From positions 124,001 through 188,000 of the forward strand of contig JAAVVA010000005.1 of assembly GCA_018449715.1 (NCBI GenBank): 64,000 nt of DNA. Reading direction: 5' to 3'. The notes under the pieces are model-generated. The model searched no databases, had not been told where the DNA came from, and saw only the letters and a list, made by a program, of their open reading frames with translations. Of the stretch, positions 1-7,918 are shown piece by piece. Positions within the stretch are counted from its first letter, which is position 1. Every line of letters begins with the position of its first letter. This DNA is from Acidobacteriaceae bacterium dw_441 (GTDB taxonomy: Bacteria; Acidobacteriota; Terriglobia; Terriglobales; Acidobacteriaceae). A program made the position numbers and the translations under genes.

Positions 1-858
1 GGTTTTATTGGTGCTGATTTTGACATCAAGCAAGACCTGACAGACAAACTCCCGGAAGGGTGGCGAATATTCAATCAAGAGTTTGTTTCAATCTATCTTG
101 CAAGTCATCCCGATAAGACCAAGATTGGTGCCGGTTTGGCATGTGGTGCGCTGTGGACAGTTGCCAAGGGAATTCAAATAGGCGATATCGTACTCTGCCC
201 CGACGGCTCCGGTCAGTACCTTGTTGGCGAAGTCAATGGTGATTACTTCTACGCGCCGGGAGATGTACTACCACATCGTCGTCCGGTTCAGTGGTTGAAC
301 GTAAGTATTAGTCGTGCAGCTCTGAGCGAACCACTGAAAAACTCTGCGGGCTCAATCGGGACCGTGAGCTCGATTTCTCGCTACTCAGAAGAGATTGAGA
401 AGTTAATCGGAAATGTTTCTGCCCCAAAGCTTATATCGACCGACGCAACGGTTGAGGATGCTTCGGCTTTTGCACTTGAGGCACACCTTGAAGAGTTCTT
501 AGTCGAGAATTGGGCGCAGACCGAATTGGGTAAGGAATACGACATCTACGAGGAAAATGGGGAAAAGGCACAACAATATCCGACCGATACTGGCCCCCTC
601 GATATTCTGGCTATTAGCAAGGATAAGAAGCAACTCATGGTGGTTGAGTTGAAAAAGGGGCGAGCCAGTGACGCAGTGGTAGGACAGACTTTACGGTATA
701 TGAGTTTCGTACAAGAAATGCTTGCAGAAAAGGATCAATCGGTCAGCGGGATTATTATCGCGCTCGAAGATGACCAGAAGATCCGCCGGGCCTTGTCGAT
801 GGTGCCGAGTATTCAGTTCTATCGCTATCAGATCAGTTTTAAATTAGTAAAAAGCTAA
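1..858 (+). CDS. NucS/DUF91-like PD-(D/E)XK nuclease domain protein, 5' truncated by window edge
   Basis: The reading frame is open from base 1, so the true start lies outside the window; 285 codons are visible. The first part (about residues 50-100) has a GDIVLCPDG...YLVGEV...PHRRPVQW pattern of the kind found before restriction-type nuclease domains. The last 125 residues resemble the C-terminal nuclease domain of NucS/DUF91 proteins, with a PD-(D/E)XK arrangement: Asp201 in GPLDILAI, then Glu216 and Lys218 in VVELKKG. It probably cuts or binds DNA; the target is unknown. Base composition is clearly more A+T-rich and codon use looser than in the genes that follow, which suggests acquisition by transfer. 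The upstream neighbours that would say whether it belongs to a defence system are not visible. Confidence 0.7.
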   Translation, partial: GFIGADFDIKQDLTDKLPEGWRIFNQEFVSIYLASHPDKTKIGAGLACGALWTVAKGIQIGDIVLCPDGSGQYLVGEVNGDYFYAPGDVLPHRRPVQWLNVSISRAALSEPLKNSAGSIGTVSSISRYSEEIEKLIGNVSAPKLISTDATVEDASAFALEAHLEEFLVENWAQTELGKEYDIYEENGEKAQQYPTDTGPLDILAISKDKKQLMVVELKKGRASDAVVGQTLRYMSFVQEMLAEKDQSVSGIIIALEDDQKIRRALSMVPSIQFYRYQISFKLVKS

Positions 859-909
859 GCTCTTATGCGAGAGTGACCTGCGGAATTTGTCGGCGGAAAG
901 AGGGCGTGG

Positions 910-1386
910 ATGAACGGTTCGGTGCTCCTGTGGTGTCTGCTGATCGGATGTGTCGCCGGGCTGCGCTCCATGATGGCCCCCGCCATTGTTTGCGTCGCTG
1001 CGGCCTACCTGCACTGGGTCCACCTTGAAGGAACACCGTTTGCGTTTCTCGGTTCGTCGGCGGCGCTTACGATCTTTACGCTGGCTGCTATCGGCGAGCT
1101 GATCTACGACAAGCTGCCCATCGCGCAGTCGCGGACGGAGCCTCTCGGTCTGATCACTCGCGCCATTACCGGAGGATTGTGCGGGGCGGCTTTGGCAGCG
1201 GGCGCGCATCTGAACTCCGCTGTGGGAGCGTTGCTGGGTGCCATCGGCGGAATCGCCGGGGCCTTCGCCGGATACAACATTCGCCACGGCCTCGTCACCC
1301 ATCTCCGTCTGCCGGACTTCTTCGTGGCGATCGTCGAGGACCTGCTGGCTATCTCGGGCGGCCTGTTCCTCGCGTCAAGAATGTAG
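910..1386 (+). CDS. DUF4126-type integral membrane protein
   Basis: A 158-residue, very hydrophobic protein with about four membrane segments. It carries the GLRSMMAP motif near residue 18, the ELIYDKLP motif around residue 65 and Gly/Ala-rich helices around residues 90-120, a pattern matching small DUF4126 membrane proteins. No biochemical role is established for that family. A good ribosome-binding site (ggaaagagg) precedes the ATG. It ends about 60 bases before ruvB on the same strand, so the two may be co-transcribed. It is the first gene with the high-GC composition typical of the rest of the window. Confidence 0.7.
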   Translation: MNGSVLLWCLLIGCVAGLRSMMAPAIVCVAAAYLHWVHLEGTPFAFLGSSAALTIFTLAAIGELIYDKLPIAQSRTEPLGLITRAITGGLCGAALAAGAHLNSAVGALLGAIGGIAGAFAGYNIRHGLVTHLRLPDFFVAIVEDLLAISGGLFLASRM

Positions 1387-1449
1387 CGTGGTTCGCCTCG
1401 TGGCTCAGCCCGGTTGCTTCGGTTACGGCTTCGCCTTACTATCGCCTCA

Positions 1450-2541
1450 GTGGACTTTCAGAAGCTCAAATCGCTGGCTGGCTCCCGCGCAGGTTCCGGG
1501 ATCGATCTGAACCGCGGCTCAAAGGCTGAGGCCGAGCGCCTCGTCTCGGCGGGGCGCGTGGACGACGATGCCAGCTTCGAGTTGAAGCTGCGCCCCACGA
1601 AGCTGTCGGAGTTCATCGGGCAGACTAAGGCGAAGGAGCAGCTTGCCATCGCGCTCGAGGCTGCGAAGTCGCGTGGCGAGGCGCTGGACCACGTGCTTCT
1701 CTTCGGACCTCCGGGACTGGGCAAGACGACGCTGGCGACCATCATCTCGAACGAGCTTGGCGTCGGCTTCCAGCAGACCAGCGGACCGGCGTTGCAGATC
1801 CAGGGCGACCTCACCGCGATCCTCACCAACATCCGCGACAGGCAGGTACTCTTCCTCGACGAGATCCACAGGCTGCAGCCCGTGCTTGAGGAAAAGCTGT
1901 ACACCGCGCTCGAGGATTACAAGCTCGACATCATGATCGGGCAGGGCCCGGCGGCGCGCACGCACGTCATGGAGATCAAGCCCTTCACCTTTGTCGCCGC
2001 AACGACGAGGCCGGGGCTGTTGTCTTCGCCGTTGCGCTCGCGCTTCGGTATTTTGCTGCGACTGGAGTTTTACACCGACGACGAGTTGCGCTTCGTGGTC
2101 GAGCGCTCCGCCGAGGTGCTCGGTGTGCCTATCGATCAGGACGGCGCTGCGGAGATCGCGATGCGCTCGCGTGGAACCCCGCGCATTGCCAACCGCCTGC
2201 TGCGCCGCGTCCGCGACTACGCGCAGGTGCGTGCGTCGGGAAAGATCGATCGCGAGACGGCACAGAAAGCGCTGGAGCTTTTAGAGGTGGACGCGCACGG
2301 CTTCGATGAGCTGGACCGCCGCCTTCTTCGCACGATCATCGAGAAGTACGACGGTGGCCCGGTCGGGTTGAACACACTTGCCGCTGCGCTCGCCGAGGAG
2401 CAGGACGCTCTCGAAGAGGTGTATGAACCGTTCCTGATCCAGATTGGTTTTCTCGATCGCACGCCGCGTGGACGTGTGGCGACAAGGCTCGCCTACGAGC
2501 ACCTCGGTATAGAGATGCCTCGTAAGCTGAGCCTCTTCTAA
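1450..2541 (+). CDS. ruvB: Holliday junction branch migration helicase subunit RuvB
   Basis: RuvB is the hexameric AAA+ motor that, with RuvA, drives Holliday junction migration during recombination and replication-fork repair. From this GTG start the protein is 363 residues. It has Walker [10 protein letters not shown] at about residue 86, Walker B with LFLDEIHR, sensor-1 AATTRPG, the SRFG arginine finger, and the C-terminal winged-helix domain ending EMPRKLSLF. The length fits the family. The exact start is uncertain: a TTG at 1414 is also in frame, and the conserved sequence begins only near [11 protein letters not shown]. ruvA and ruvC are not adjacent, which is common outside proteobacteria. 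Confidence 0.95.
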   Translation: MDFQKLKSLAGSRAGSGIDLNRGSKAEAERLVSAGRVDDDASFELKLRPTKLSEFIGQTKAKEQLAIALEAAKSRGEALDHVLLFGPPGLGKTTLATIISNELGVGFQQTSGPALQIQGDLTAILTNIRDRQVLFLDEIHRLQPVLEEKLYTALEDYKLDIMIGQGPAARTHVMEIKPFTFVAATTRPGLLSSPLRSRFGILLRLEFYTDDELRFVVERSAEVLGVPIDQDGAAEIAMRSRGTPRIANRLLRRVRDYAQVRASGKIDRETAQKALELLEVDAHGFDELDRRLLRTIIEKYDGGPVGLNTLAAALAEEQDALEEVYEPFLIQIGFLDRTPRGRVATRLAYEHLGIEMPRKLSLF

Positions 2542-2587
2542 AAGCACTTATTGGAAGCCCACGTTTTAGTGGGCCGCGAGTGAGCCG

Positions 2588-2625
2588 GAAAAAAAGGGGG
2601 GAAGAGTCTTGGACTCTTCCCCCTT
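2588..2625 (-). terminator. Rho-independent terminator for the leftward gene 2643-3527
   Basis: Read on the minus strand, an 11-bp GC-rich stem (gggaagagtcc / ggactcttccc, loop about 3 nt) is followed by a run of seven T residues. It begins about 18 bases after the stop codon of the leftward gene. Confidence 0.85.
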
Positions 2626-2642
2626 CAGCGATTGACACAGTT

Positions 2643-3527
2643 TTAAAACTTGTACGAGATCGCAAACGCGGGGCGATTACGCGCCTTCAGGTCGATGCCG
2701 GGAGCGATGCGTCCCGGCCCCTGCAACACGCCAACGTCGAGGCTGAGCGGAAGCTTCGGGCTGGGCAGAACGCGCACGGCGTACACCATCGCAGTGGGAA
2801 TCACCGCGCCGGGAAGGTCCTTCACGTGGTTCGGCTGTTGCGAGACCTCCGCGGCAAAGACGACGGTGCTCTTCGCCGGTCCCTGGAAGACGAAGGCCAC
2901 GGAGCCGAAGCCGAGCGCGGCCCAGTCGGGCGCATTGCCTGCGAGTGCGAAGAGTTGCGCGTTCGATCCGCGAATTCCTCCGGTGACGATGATCGGCATC
3001 GGCTTCAGCTGCGTGATGGTCTTGCTGGCCGCAACGTAGATGTCGCCGTTGGTCGTGTCCTTCTTGGTGAGCGCGCCGCCCACGTTGCGCACCTGGCTGC
3101 GCACCATGAATCCCGCGGAAACCTGCGGCATCCATGGCTGCTTCCATGCGTTCTCTTTGATCAGCGCTCCCTTGGCGTGGAAGGTGTTGAAGCCGTCGGT
3201 CCAGAGAGGGCTCAGGGCCGCATTGCCTCCGGTGGAATGCACGGTGCGGGTGTATCCGAACTCGATGCGGTTGCTGTACCCCGAGGTGATGGAGGCCTGC
3301 GAGAAGATGCCGATCACCGGACCGGCGTCGAGGTAGTGGTACGCCACGGTCGGCAGCGCGAACTTCTTCGGAGAGGTGGCGGCGGTGTAGGCAAGCGGCG
3401 TAATGAAGACTCCGGTCTCGCCCTCCCATCCCAGTTGTTGTGCAGATACCTGGCCTGCGCCTGCAAGTGCAAACGCGAAAAACAGAGCGCTGGCGATACG
3501 GCCAGCGAAACGGTGGAGTAAACGCAT
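2643..3527 (-). CDS. Exported, probably outer-membrane beta-barrel-like protein of unknown function
   Basis: A 294-residue protein with a clear signal peptide (MRLLHRFAGRIASALFFAF..., cleavage near VSAQQ). The rest alternates hydrophobic and polar residues and ends with an aromatic residue (AISYKF), as outer-membrane strands do. It weakly recalls DUF3034-type proteins, but that assignment is not secure. The start at 3527 was chosen because it puts the signal peptide at the N terminus; a longer frame upstream adds only 36 residues with no such character. A strong terminator follows the gene and a perfect 9-bp hairpin (3574-3594) lies in its probable leader. Confidence 0.6.
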   Translation of the reverse strand: MRLLHRFAGRIASALFFAFALAGAGQVSAQQLGWEGETGVFITPLAYTAATSPKKFALPTVAYHYLDAGPVIGIFSQASITSGYSNRIEFGYTRTVHSTGGNAALSPLWTDGFNTFHAKGALIKENAWKQPWMPQVSAGFMVRSQVRNVGGALTKKDTTNGDIYVAASKTITQLKPMPIIVTGGIRGSNAQLFALAGNAPDWAALGFGSVAFVFQGPAKSTVVFAAEVSQQPNHVKDLPGAVIPTAMVYAVRVLPSPKLPLSLDVGVLQGPGRIAPGIDLKARNRPAFAISYKF

Positions 3528-3827
3528 AGGTCGATGCTCCGTCGTAAGGGAGTTTGTGCAGCAGTCAGCCGGAGCAGCTTCACCATGAAGCTGCGCGTCA
3601 GCGATGGGCGCGGTCAGACTCTTCAGCGGCCTCATTCATCGGGAAGGCGAACGCTTTCCCAATGCAAAGAACCTTTCTGCTACTGCACAAAGAAACTCCG
3701 TGAACCAGCAATTCGCTTTTCATATGTAACGCTAGAGGGCACAGATGAGCGAGAAAGTGATGGCCGTCACGAGGGGAAGGAATAGCGTTCGTTTATCGGT
3801 AGGATGTTCTGTATTCGAAACCACATT
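3528..3827. other. Non-coding stretch upstream of the 3527 gene
   Basis: No convincing gene is seen: the short open frames here have no ribosome-binding site or recognisable motif. The stretch holds the leader and promoter region of the leftward gene, including the inverted repeat at 3574-3594. It runs into the composite repeat that starts at 3828. Confidence 0.5.
3574..3594 (-). promoter_or_regulatory. Perfect 9-bp inverted repeat in the leader of the exported protein gene
   Basis: gcagcttca and tgaagctgc flank a 3-base spacer, 47 bases before the start codon at 3527. It could be an RNA hairpin or an operator. There is no T-run, so it is not a terminator. Confidence 0.4.
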
Positions 3828-3984
3828 GACCGGGTGCCCCACCCTTTGCGGCTTTATCGCAAAGGGTGGGGATGAAGAATGTTCGTGCCGGTTCTTCAGA
3901 AGCAAAAAGACTGTGCCGGTGTGAACCGGATTCATCCCATCCTTTCCGACGAGGAAGCTGTCGGAAAGGATGGGGCACCCGGTC
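3828..3984. repeat. Composite palindromic repeat, copy 1 (157 bp)
   Basis: Perfect 14-bp terminal inverted repeats (gaccgggtgcccca / tggggcacccggtc) enclose two inner hairpins: ctttgcg..cgcaaag on the left and cctttccgac..gtcggaaagg on the right. Between them is a roughly 80-bp spacer. Copies at 11447-11593 and 18168-18315 share the ends, hairpins and part of the spacer. This copy ends 18 bases from the stop of the OsmC gene. There is no open frame with real coding character inside. Confidence 0.85.
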
Positions 3985-4002
3985 TTGTGTGGCGGGTTGT
4001 GT

Positions 4003-4428
4003 TTAGAGCAGGGTGGCGTCGAGCGTGATCTCTGCGGCTTTGAGGACCTTCGAAACCGGGCAGCCGATCTTGGCCTTGTTTGCCAGCTCCTCGAACTTCG
4101 CCTGGTCGATGCCGGGGATCTTCGAGGTGTTGGTCAGGTGGATCTTGGTGATGGTGGGGCCTTCGCCGTGCAGGTCGAGCGTGACGACCGCCTTGGTCTC
4201 GACGGTGTCGGGGGTAAAGCCCGCCTCGGTAAGCTGCGCGCTGAGAGCCATCGTGTAGCAGCCTGCGTGCGCGGCGGCGATCAGCTCTTCGGGGTTGGTC
4301 CCGACGCCTTCGGCGAAGCGGGCCGCAAAGCTGTACTGCGTATCTTTGAGCGTGCCGCTCTGGGTGGAGATGGTGCCTTTGCCCTCTTTGAGGGTGCCGT
4401 GCCAGATGGCGCTTGCGCTGCGATCCAT
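4003..4428 (-). CDS. osmC: OsmC/Ohr family peroxiredoxin
   Basis: A 141-residue protein matching the OsmC subfamily, thiol peroxidases that reduce organic hydroperoxides in the cytoplasm. The two reactive cysteines are Cys57 (AHAGCYTM) and Cys123 (KIGCPVSK). The conserved [10 protein letters not shown] motif precedes the first. The N-terminal [14 protein letters not shown] segment is typical of OsmC rather than Ohr. The start is preceded by a purine-rich stretch (aaaaggagaatc). The gene stands alone, with the composite repeat immediately downstream. Confidence 0.92.
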   Translation of the reverse strand: MDRSASAIWHGTLKEGKGTISTQSGTLKDTQYSFAARFAEGVGTNPEELIAAAHAGCYTMALSAQLTEAGFTPDTVETKAVVTLDLHGEGPTITKIHLTNTSKIPGIDQAKFEELANKAKIGCPVSKVLKAAEITLDATLL

Positions 4429-4536
4429 GATGATTCTCCTTTTCGTTTACCGCTGTTCTCGACGGTACCTCGTTCGATGCTCCGGGGTGGGGAGACGTAA
4501 CTTGAAATTTCTGCAAAGGTGCGTCAGGCTCGTGGC

Positions 4537-4719
4537 ATGTCCTCTGTTGATGCCACCCAGGGCGAGAGCGCGGAGATAGAAGCCGGAGAGCAGTGCAGAC
4601 TGCCCGCCGAGCATCACCAGGTCTGGTGCCCCAACTGCTCCTCGCGGCTCGAAGATAGCCGCTGCAAGCTCGTCTGTCGCACCTGCGGATACTTCCTGAG
4701 CTGCGCGGATTTTTACTGA
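4537..4719 (+). CDS. Small zinc-ribbon protein of unknown function
   Basis: A 60-residue protein (ATG at 4537; an in-frame GTG at 4519 would add six residues). The second half carries CPNC ... CKLVC ... C with [11 protein letters not shown] at the C terminus, a four-cysteine ribbon likely to bind one zinc. The N-terminal half is acidic and probably disordered. No enzyme motif is present. It lies divergently from the OsmC gene with about 110 bases between starts. Small single-ribbon proteins of this form often act as nucleic-acid or protein adaptors; the specific role is unknown. Confidence 0.6.
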   Translation: MSSVDATQGESAEIEAGEQCRLPAEHHQVWCPNCSSRLEDSRCKLVCRTCGYFLSCADFY

Positions 4720-4776
4720 AACTTATTAATTCCGTTCCCTCAGCGCAGTTTTATCCCGTTTTTGCAGAAGACTTTA

Positions 4777-4792
4777 TGTTCCACGTGGAACA
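4777..4792. promoter_or_regulatory. parS-like ParB-binding palindrome
   Basis: TGTTCCACGTGGAACA is a perfect 16-bp palindrome. It matches the parS core GTTCCACGTGGAAC used by some bacteria (a variant of the general GTTTCACGTGAAAC). It sits in the gap between the zinc-ribbon gene and the MFS gene. Two further related sites are at 26702 and 26740. Confidence 0.7.
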
Positions 4793-4837
4793 GTTGCTTC
4801 CGCCTGCACTCTTCGAACATCTAAACCATCAGTACAG

Positions 4838-6223
4838 ATGAAACAGAAAAACTCCGCGGGTACTCCCGCCCCAGATCCCGCTCCAGGCAGCGACTCGGAA
4901 GAGTTTCGCAAAGAAGGTCCGCGAAGCCGCTTTTCGCACGCGTGGCGAGCGCTGCGTCACCCCAACTTCCGGCTTTATTTTGTCGGCCAGAGCATCTCGC
5001 TGGTCGGCACGTGGATCACGCGCATCGCCACGAGCTGGCTGGTCTATCGCCTGACGGGGTCGGCGTTTCTGCTGGGAGTGGTCGGTTTCGCGGGGCAGAT
5101 CCCGACCTTTCTGCTGGCTCCCTTCGCTGGAGTTCTCGTCGAGCGCATGAACCGCCGCCAGCTGCTGGTGTGGACGCAGGTGCTTGCGGCGTTGCAGTCG
5201 CTGCTGCTGGCCGTGCTCACGCTGACGAAGGTGATTACGATTCACGAGGTCATCGCGCTCAGCGCCTTCCAGGGGCTCATCAACGCCTTCGACATGCCCG
5301 CGCGGCAATCGTTTCTGGTCCAGATGGTCAGCGTTGAAGGCGACAAGCCCAACAAGTCCGACCTCAGCAACGCGATTGCGCTGAACTCTTCGATTGTGAA
5401 TCTTGCGAGGCTGGTCGGCCCGGCGATGGCGGGACTCATCATCGCGGCAGTGGGCGAGGGCTGGTGCTTCCTGATCGACGGTGTCAGCTACATTGCCGTG
5501 GTGGCTTCGCTGCTGATGATGCGGCTGACGCATCGCGCCGTGGAGCGCCCCACGACCTCGTTGCTGGAGCAGTTGCAGGAGGGCTGGGTTTACGTGATCG
5601 GCTTCCGCCCCATCCGCACCATTCTTCTTCTGTTCGCCCTGATGAGCTTGATGGGGATGCCCTTCATGGTGCTGATGCCGGTCTTCGCCGCGGAGGTGCT
5701 GCACGGCGGGCCGCACACGCTCGGCTTTCTTACGGGAGCTTCGGGCGTGGGTGCTCTGCTCTCGGCCATTTCGCTGGCGATGCGCAAGACCGTGCGCGGG
5801 CTTACGACGATGATTCAGATCTCTGCGTTCCTCTTCGGCGCAGGGCTGGTGTGCTTCGGACTGTCGCGCAGTCTCGCGCTCTCGCTGCTGCTGATGTTCG
5901 TGACCGGCTTTGGAATGATGCAGGGACTGGGCGCGAGCAACACGGTCATTCAGACGCTGGTGACCGACGATAAGCGTGGCCGCGTGATGAGCTACTACAC
6001 GATGGCTTTTGTCGGCATGACTCCCTTCGGAAGCCTGCTGGCCGGAACGCTGGCGCATCGCTTTGGAGCGCCGCACACAGTCATCTTCACGGGAACGGCC
6101 TGCCTGATTGGTGGCGTGTGGTTCTCGACGCAGCTGCGAGCGGTGCGCCGGGACATGCGGCCAATCTACGAGGAGATGGGGATTGTTTCGCCGAAGATTC
6201 CCCAGCCGCTGTCTCCGAGGTAA
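4838..6223 (+). CDS. MFS_3-type major facilitator exporter
   Basis: A 461-residue inner-membrane transporter with about 12 predicted membrane segments after a 40-residue cytoplasmic N terminus. The FRLYFVGQSISLVGTWITR segment and the loop VERMNRRQLL (motif A-like, residues about 105-115) are typical of the MFS_3/enterobactin-exporter-like branch. That branch mostly exports siderophores, drugs or other small molecules. No substrate can be read from the sequence. Its stop codon directly abuts the stop codon of the opposing M28 peptidase gene, so transcripts from the two strands must overlap. Confidence 0.88.
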   Translation: MKQKNSAGTPAPDPAPGSDSEEFRKEGPRSRFSHAWRALRHPNFRLYFVGQSISLVGTWITRIATSWLVYRLTGSAFLLGVVGFAGQIPTFLLAPFAGVLVERMNRRQLLVWTQVLAALQSLLLAVLTLTKVITIHEVIALSAFQGLINAFDMPARQSFLVQMVSVEGDKPNKSDLSNAIALNSSIVNLARLVGPAMAGLIIAAVGEGWCFLIDGVSYIAVVASLLMMRLTHRAVERPTTSLLEQLQEGWVYVIGFRPIRTILLLFALMSLMGMPFMVLMPVFAAEVLHGGPHTLGFLTGASGVGALLSAISLAMRKTVRGLTTMIQISAFLFGAGLVCFGLSRSLALSLLLMFVTGFGMMQGLGASNTVIQTLVTDDKRGRVMSYYTMAFVGMTPFGSLLAGTLAHRFGAPHTVIFTGTACLIGGVWFSTQLRAVRRDMRPIYEEMGIVSPKIPQPLSPR

Positions 6224-7918
6224 TTACTTCTCCGAAGCTTTTCGGGCGGCTTCGAACTCGTCTCCCGGCAGCCACTGAATATTTTTTGGCGCGGAGAGGG
6301 CCTCCCAGCCAAGCTCCATGCCGAAGCGCACCAGCTTGGCGTTTCCGGCGAAGTCCCAGTCGGGGTGATAGTTGTCGGAGAAGTTGTGGTAGTCGTGATC
6401 GACAAAAGCCGCGTCTTTGGCCTCGCCCCATGCGCGGTCGTGGCCTTCGAACAGCGCGCCCTGGTCGACCGAGAAGGCCGGGATGCCGACACGCGACAGG
6501 CTGAAGTGGTCGGAGCGGTAGTAGCTTCCGGCCTCGGGGTGGGCGTCGGGAACGATGGCGAGGTTGAAGCGCTTTGCGGTCGCTTCGACCACCGGGTTGA
6601 AGGTGGTGCGCTGTGCCCCGTTAACGTTGACCTCCTGCGGGATGCCGACCGGCAGGATCATGTCGTAGTTGATGTCGAGGGCGATCTGCGCGGGTGGCAC
6701 GGGCGGGTGCTGGCCGAGGTACTCGGAGCCGAGCAGGCCTTGCTCTTCCGCTGCGACCGAGGCAAAGACGATGGAGTGCGGAGGTTTGACGCCGGAGGCA
6801 GCCCATGCGCGGGCCATCTCCAGCAGCATGCCGCAGCCGGTGGCGTTGTCGGCGGCTCCGTTGTAGATGTTGTCGCCCGCCATGCCGGGCACGATGCCGA
6901 GGTGATCGTAGTGCGCGGTGTACATCACCGCCTGATCGGGCTTGTGCGCGGCAACGTTCGTGCCGGGAAGGATTCCGACGACATTCGCGGACTGGAAGCT
7001 GCGGACCGTGCTTTCGATGTGGGCCTGAAGCCTCACGGGAAGCTCGACGGCTTTAAAACCACGTTTGCCTGCGGCGGCCATCTGGGTGTCGAGATCGAGG
7101 TTGGCGGACTTGAAGAGCGTACGGGCGACCTCAAGTTGAATCCAACTGGCTGCGGCAAGCTGCGGGTCCTTGTTGTCGCGTAGGTAGGTCTTCTCGCTGG
7201 TGTTGGAGTTCTTCACCACGTCCCAGCCGTAGCTGGCGAGATCGGTGCGGTGGATGATGAGCGCGCCGACGGCTCCCTTGCGTGCAGCCTCCTCGAACTT
7301 GTAGGTCCAGCGACCGTAGTAGGTGAGCGCCCTGCCGCCGAAGAACTTGGGGTCGTCCGAGGGCGGGTCGCCGACGATGCAGAGGATGACCTTGCCCTTC
7401 ACGTCGATGCCCGCATAGTCGTCCCAGCCGTACTCCGGCGCAACGACGCCGTAGCCGACGAAGACGATGGGCGCATCGACCTCGACCGAGGGCGTAAGCG
7501 TGCGGTTGCTGACGGTGTAATCGTCGCCGTACTTCAGGTCGTAGGAGTGCAGCGTGATTGCCATCTCGCCCTCGGGCCGCTTCGGGACGAGCGAGAAATG
7601 CGTCTTATCGGCGACGGCCTTCGTGCCGACGAAGTTCACCTGTTGCAGATAGGTTCCGTTGTCGCCGCCGGGCTTCAGGCCGTCGAGAGCGAACTGCGTG
7701 GCGATGTACTGGGCGGCGATCTCTCCTCCGCGTGTGCCGGGGCCGCGGCCTTCGAGCAGGTCGTCGGAGAGGAACTTTACGTGGGAGCGAATCTTCTCGG
7801 GATCGACGCTGGCCTCGGCGGTCTTTACGGAGGCGGGCACAGGCTGGGTCTGAGCATGGGCGAGGGCTGCGGTGGAGAGCGCGAGCAGCGGCAGAACGGC
7901 AGTGCGGAGGATTCTCAC
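6224..7918 (-). CDS. Exported M28-family zinc metallopeptidase with PA domain
   Basis: A 564-residue protein with a signal peptide (MRILRTAVLPLLALSTAALAHA). A PA-type insert lies around residues 140-260. The M28 catalytic part carries the zinc ligands and bases in YTAHYDHLG, GAADNATGCG, VAAEEQGLLGSEY and RSDHFS, and ends with HNFSDNYHPDWD. The family consists of aminopeptidases acting on peptides outside the cytoplasm. The start is GTG, overlapping the mutY stop by four bases, so the two genes are translationally coupled. The substrate is not predictable beyond peptides. Confidence 0.9.
   Translation of the reverse strand: MRILRTAVLPLLALSTAALAHAQTQPVPASVKTAEASVDPEKIRSHVKFLSDDLLEGRGPGTRGGEIAAQYIATQFALDGLKPGGDNGTYLQQVNFVGTKAVADKTHFSLVPKRPEGEMAITLHSYDLKYGDDYTVSNRTLTPSVEVDAPIVFVGYGVVAPEYGWDDYAGIDVKGKVILCIVGDPPSDDPKFFGGRALTYYGRWTYKFEEAARKGAVGALIIHRTDLASYGWDVVKNSNTSEKTYLRDNKDPQLAAASWIQLEVARTLFKSANLDLDTQMAAAGKRGFKAVELPVRLQAHIESTVRSFQSANVVGILPGTNVAAHKPDQAVMYTAHYDHLGIVPGMAGDNIYNGAADNATGCGMLLEMARAWAASGVKPPHSIVFASVAAEEQGLLGSEYLGQHPPVPPAQIALDINYDMILPVGIPQEVNVNGAQRTTFNPVVEATAKRFNLAIVPDAHPEAGSYYRSDHFSLSRVGIPAFSVDQGALFEGHDRAWGEAKDAAFVDHDYHNFSDNYHPDWDFAGNAKLVRFGMELGWEALSAPKNIQWLPGDEFEAARKASEK

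Noticed and set aside
3732..3935. Short open frames inside the composite repeat (also at 11469 and 18103)
   Set aside because: The similar peptides come from shared repeat DNA, not from coding selection; frames differ in length and lack start signals.
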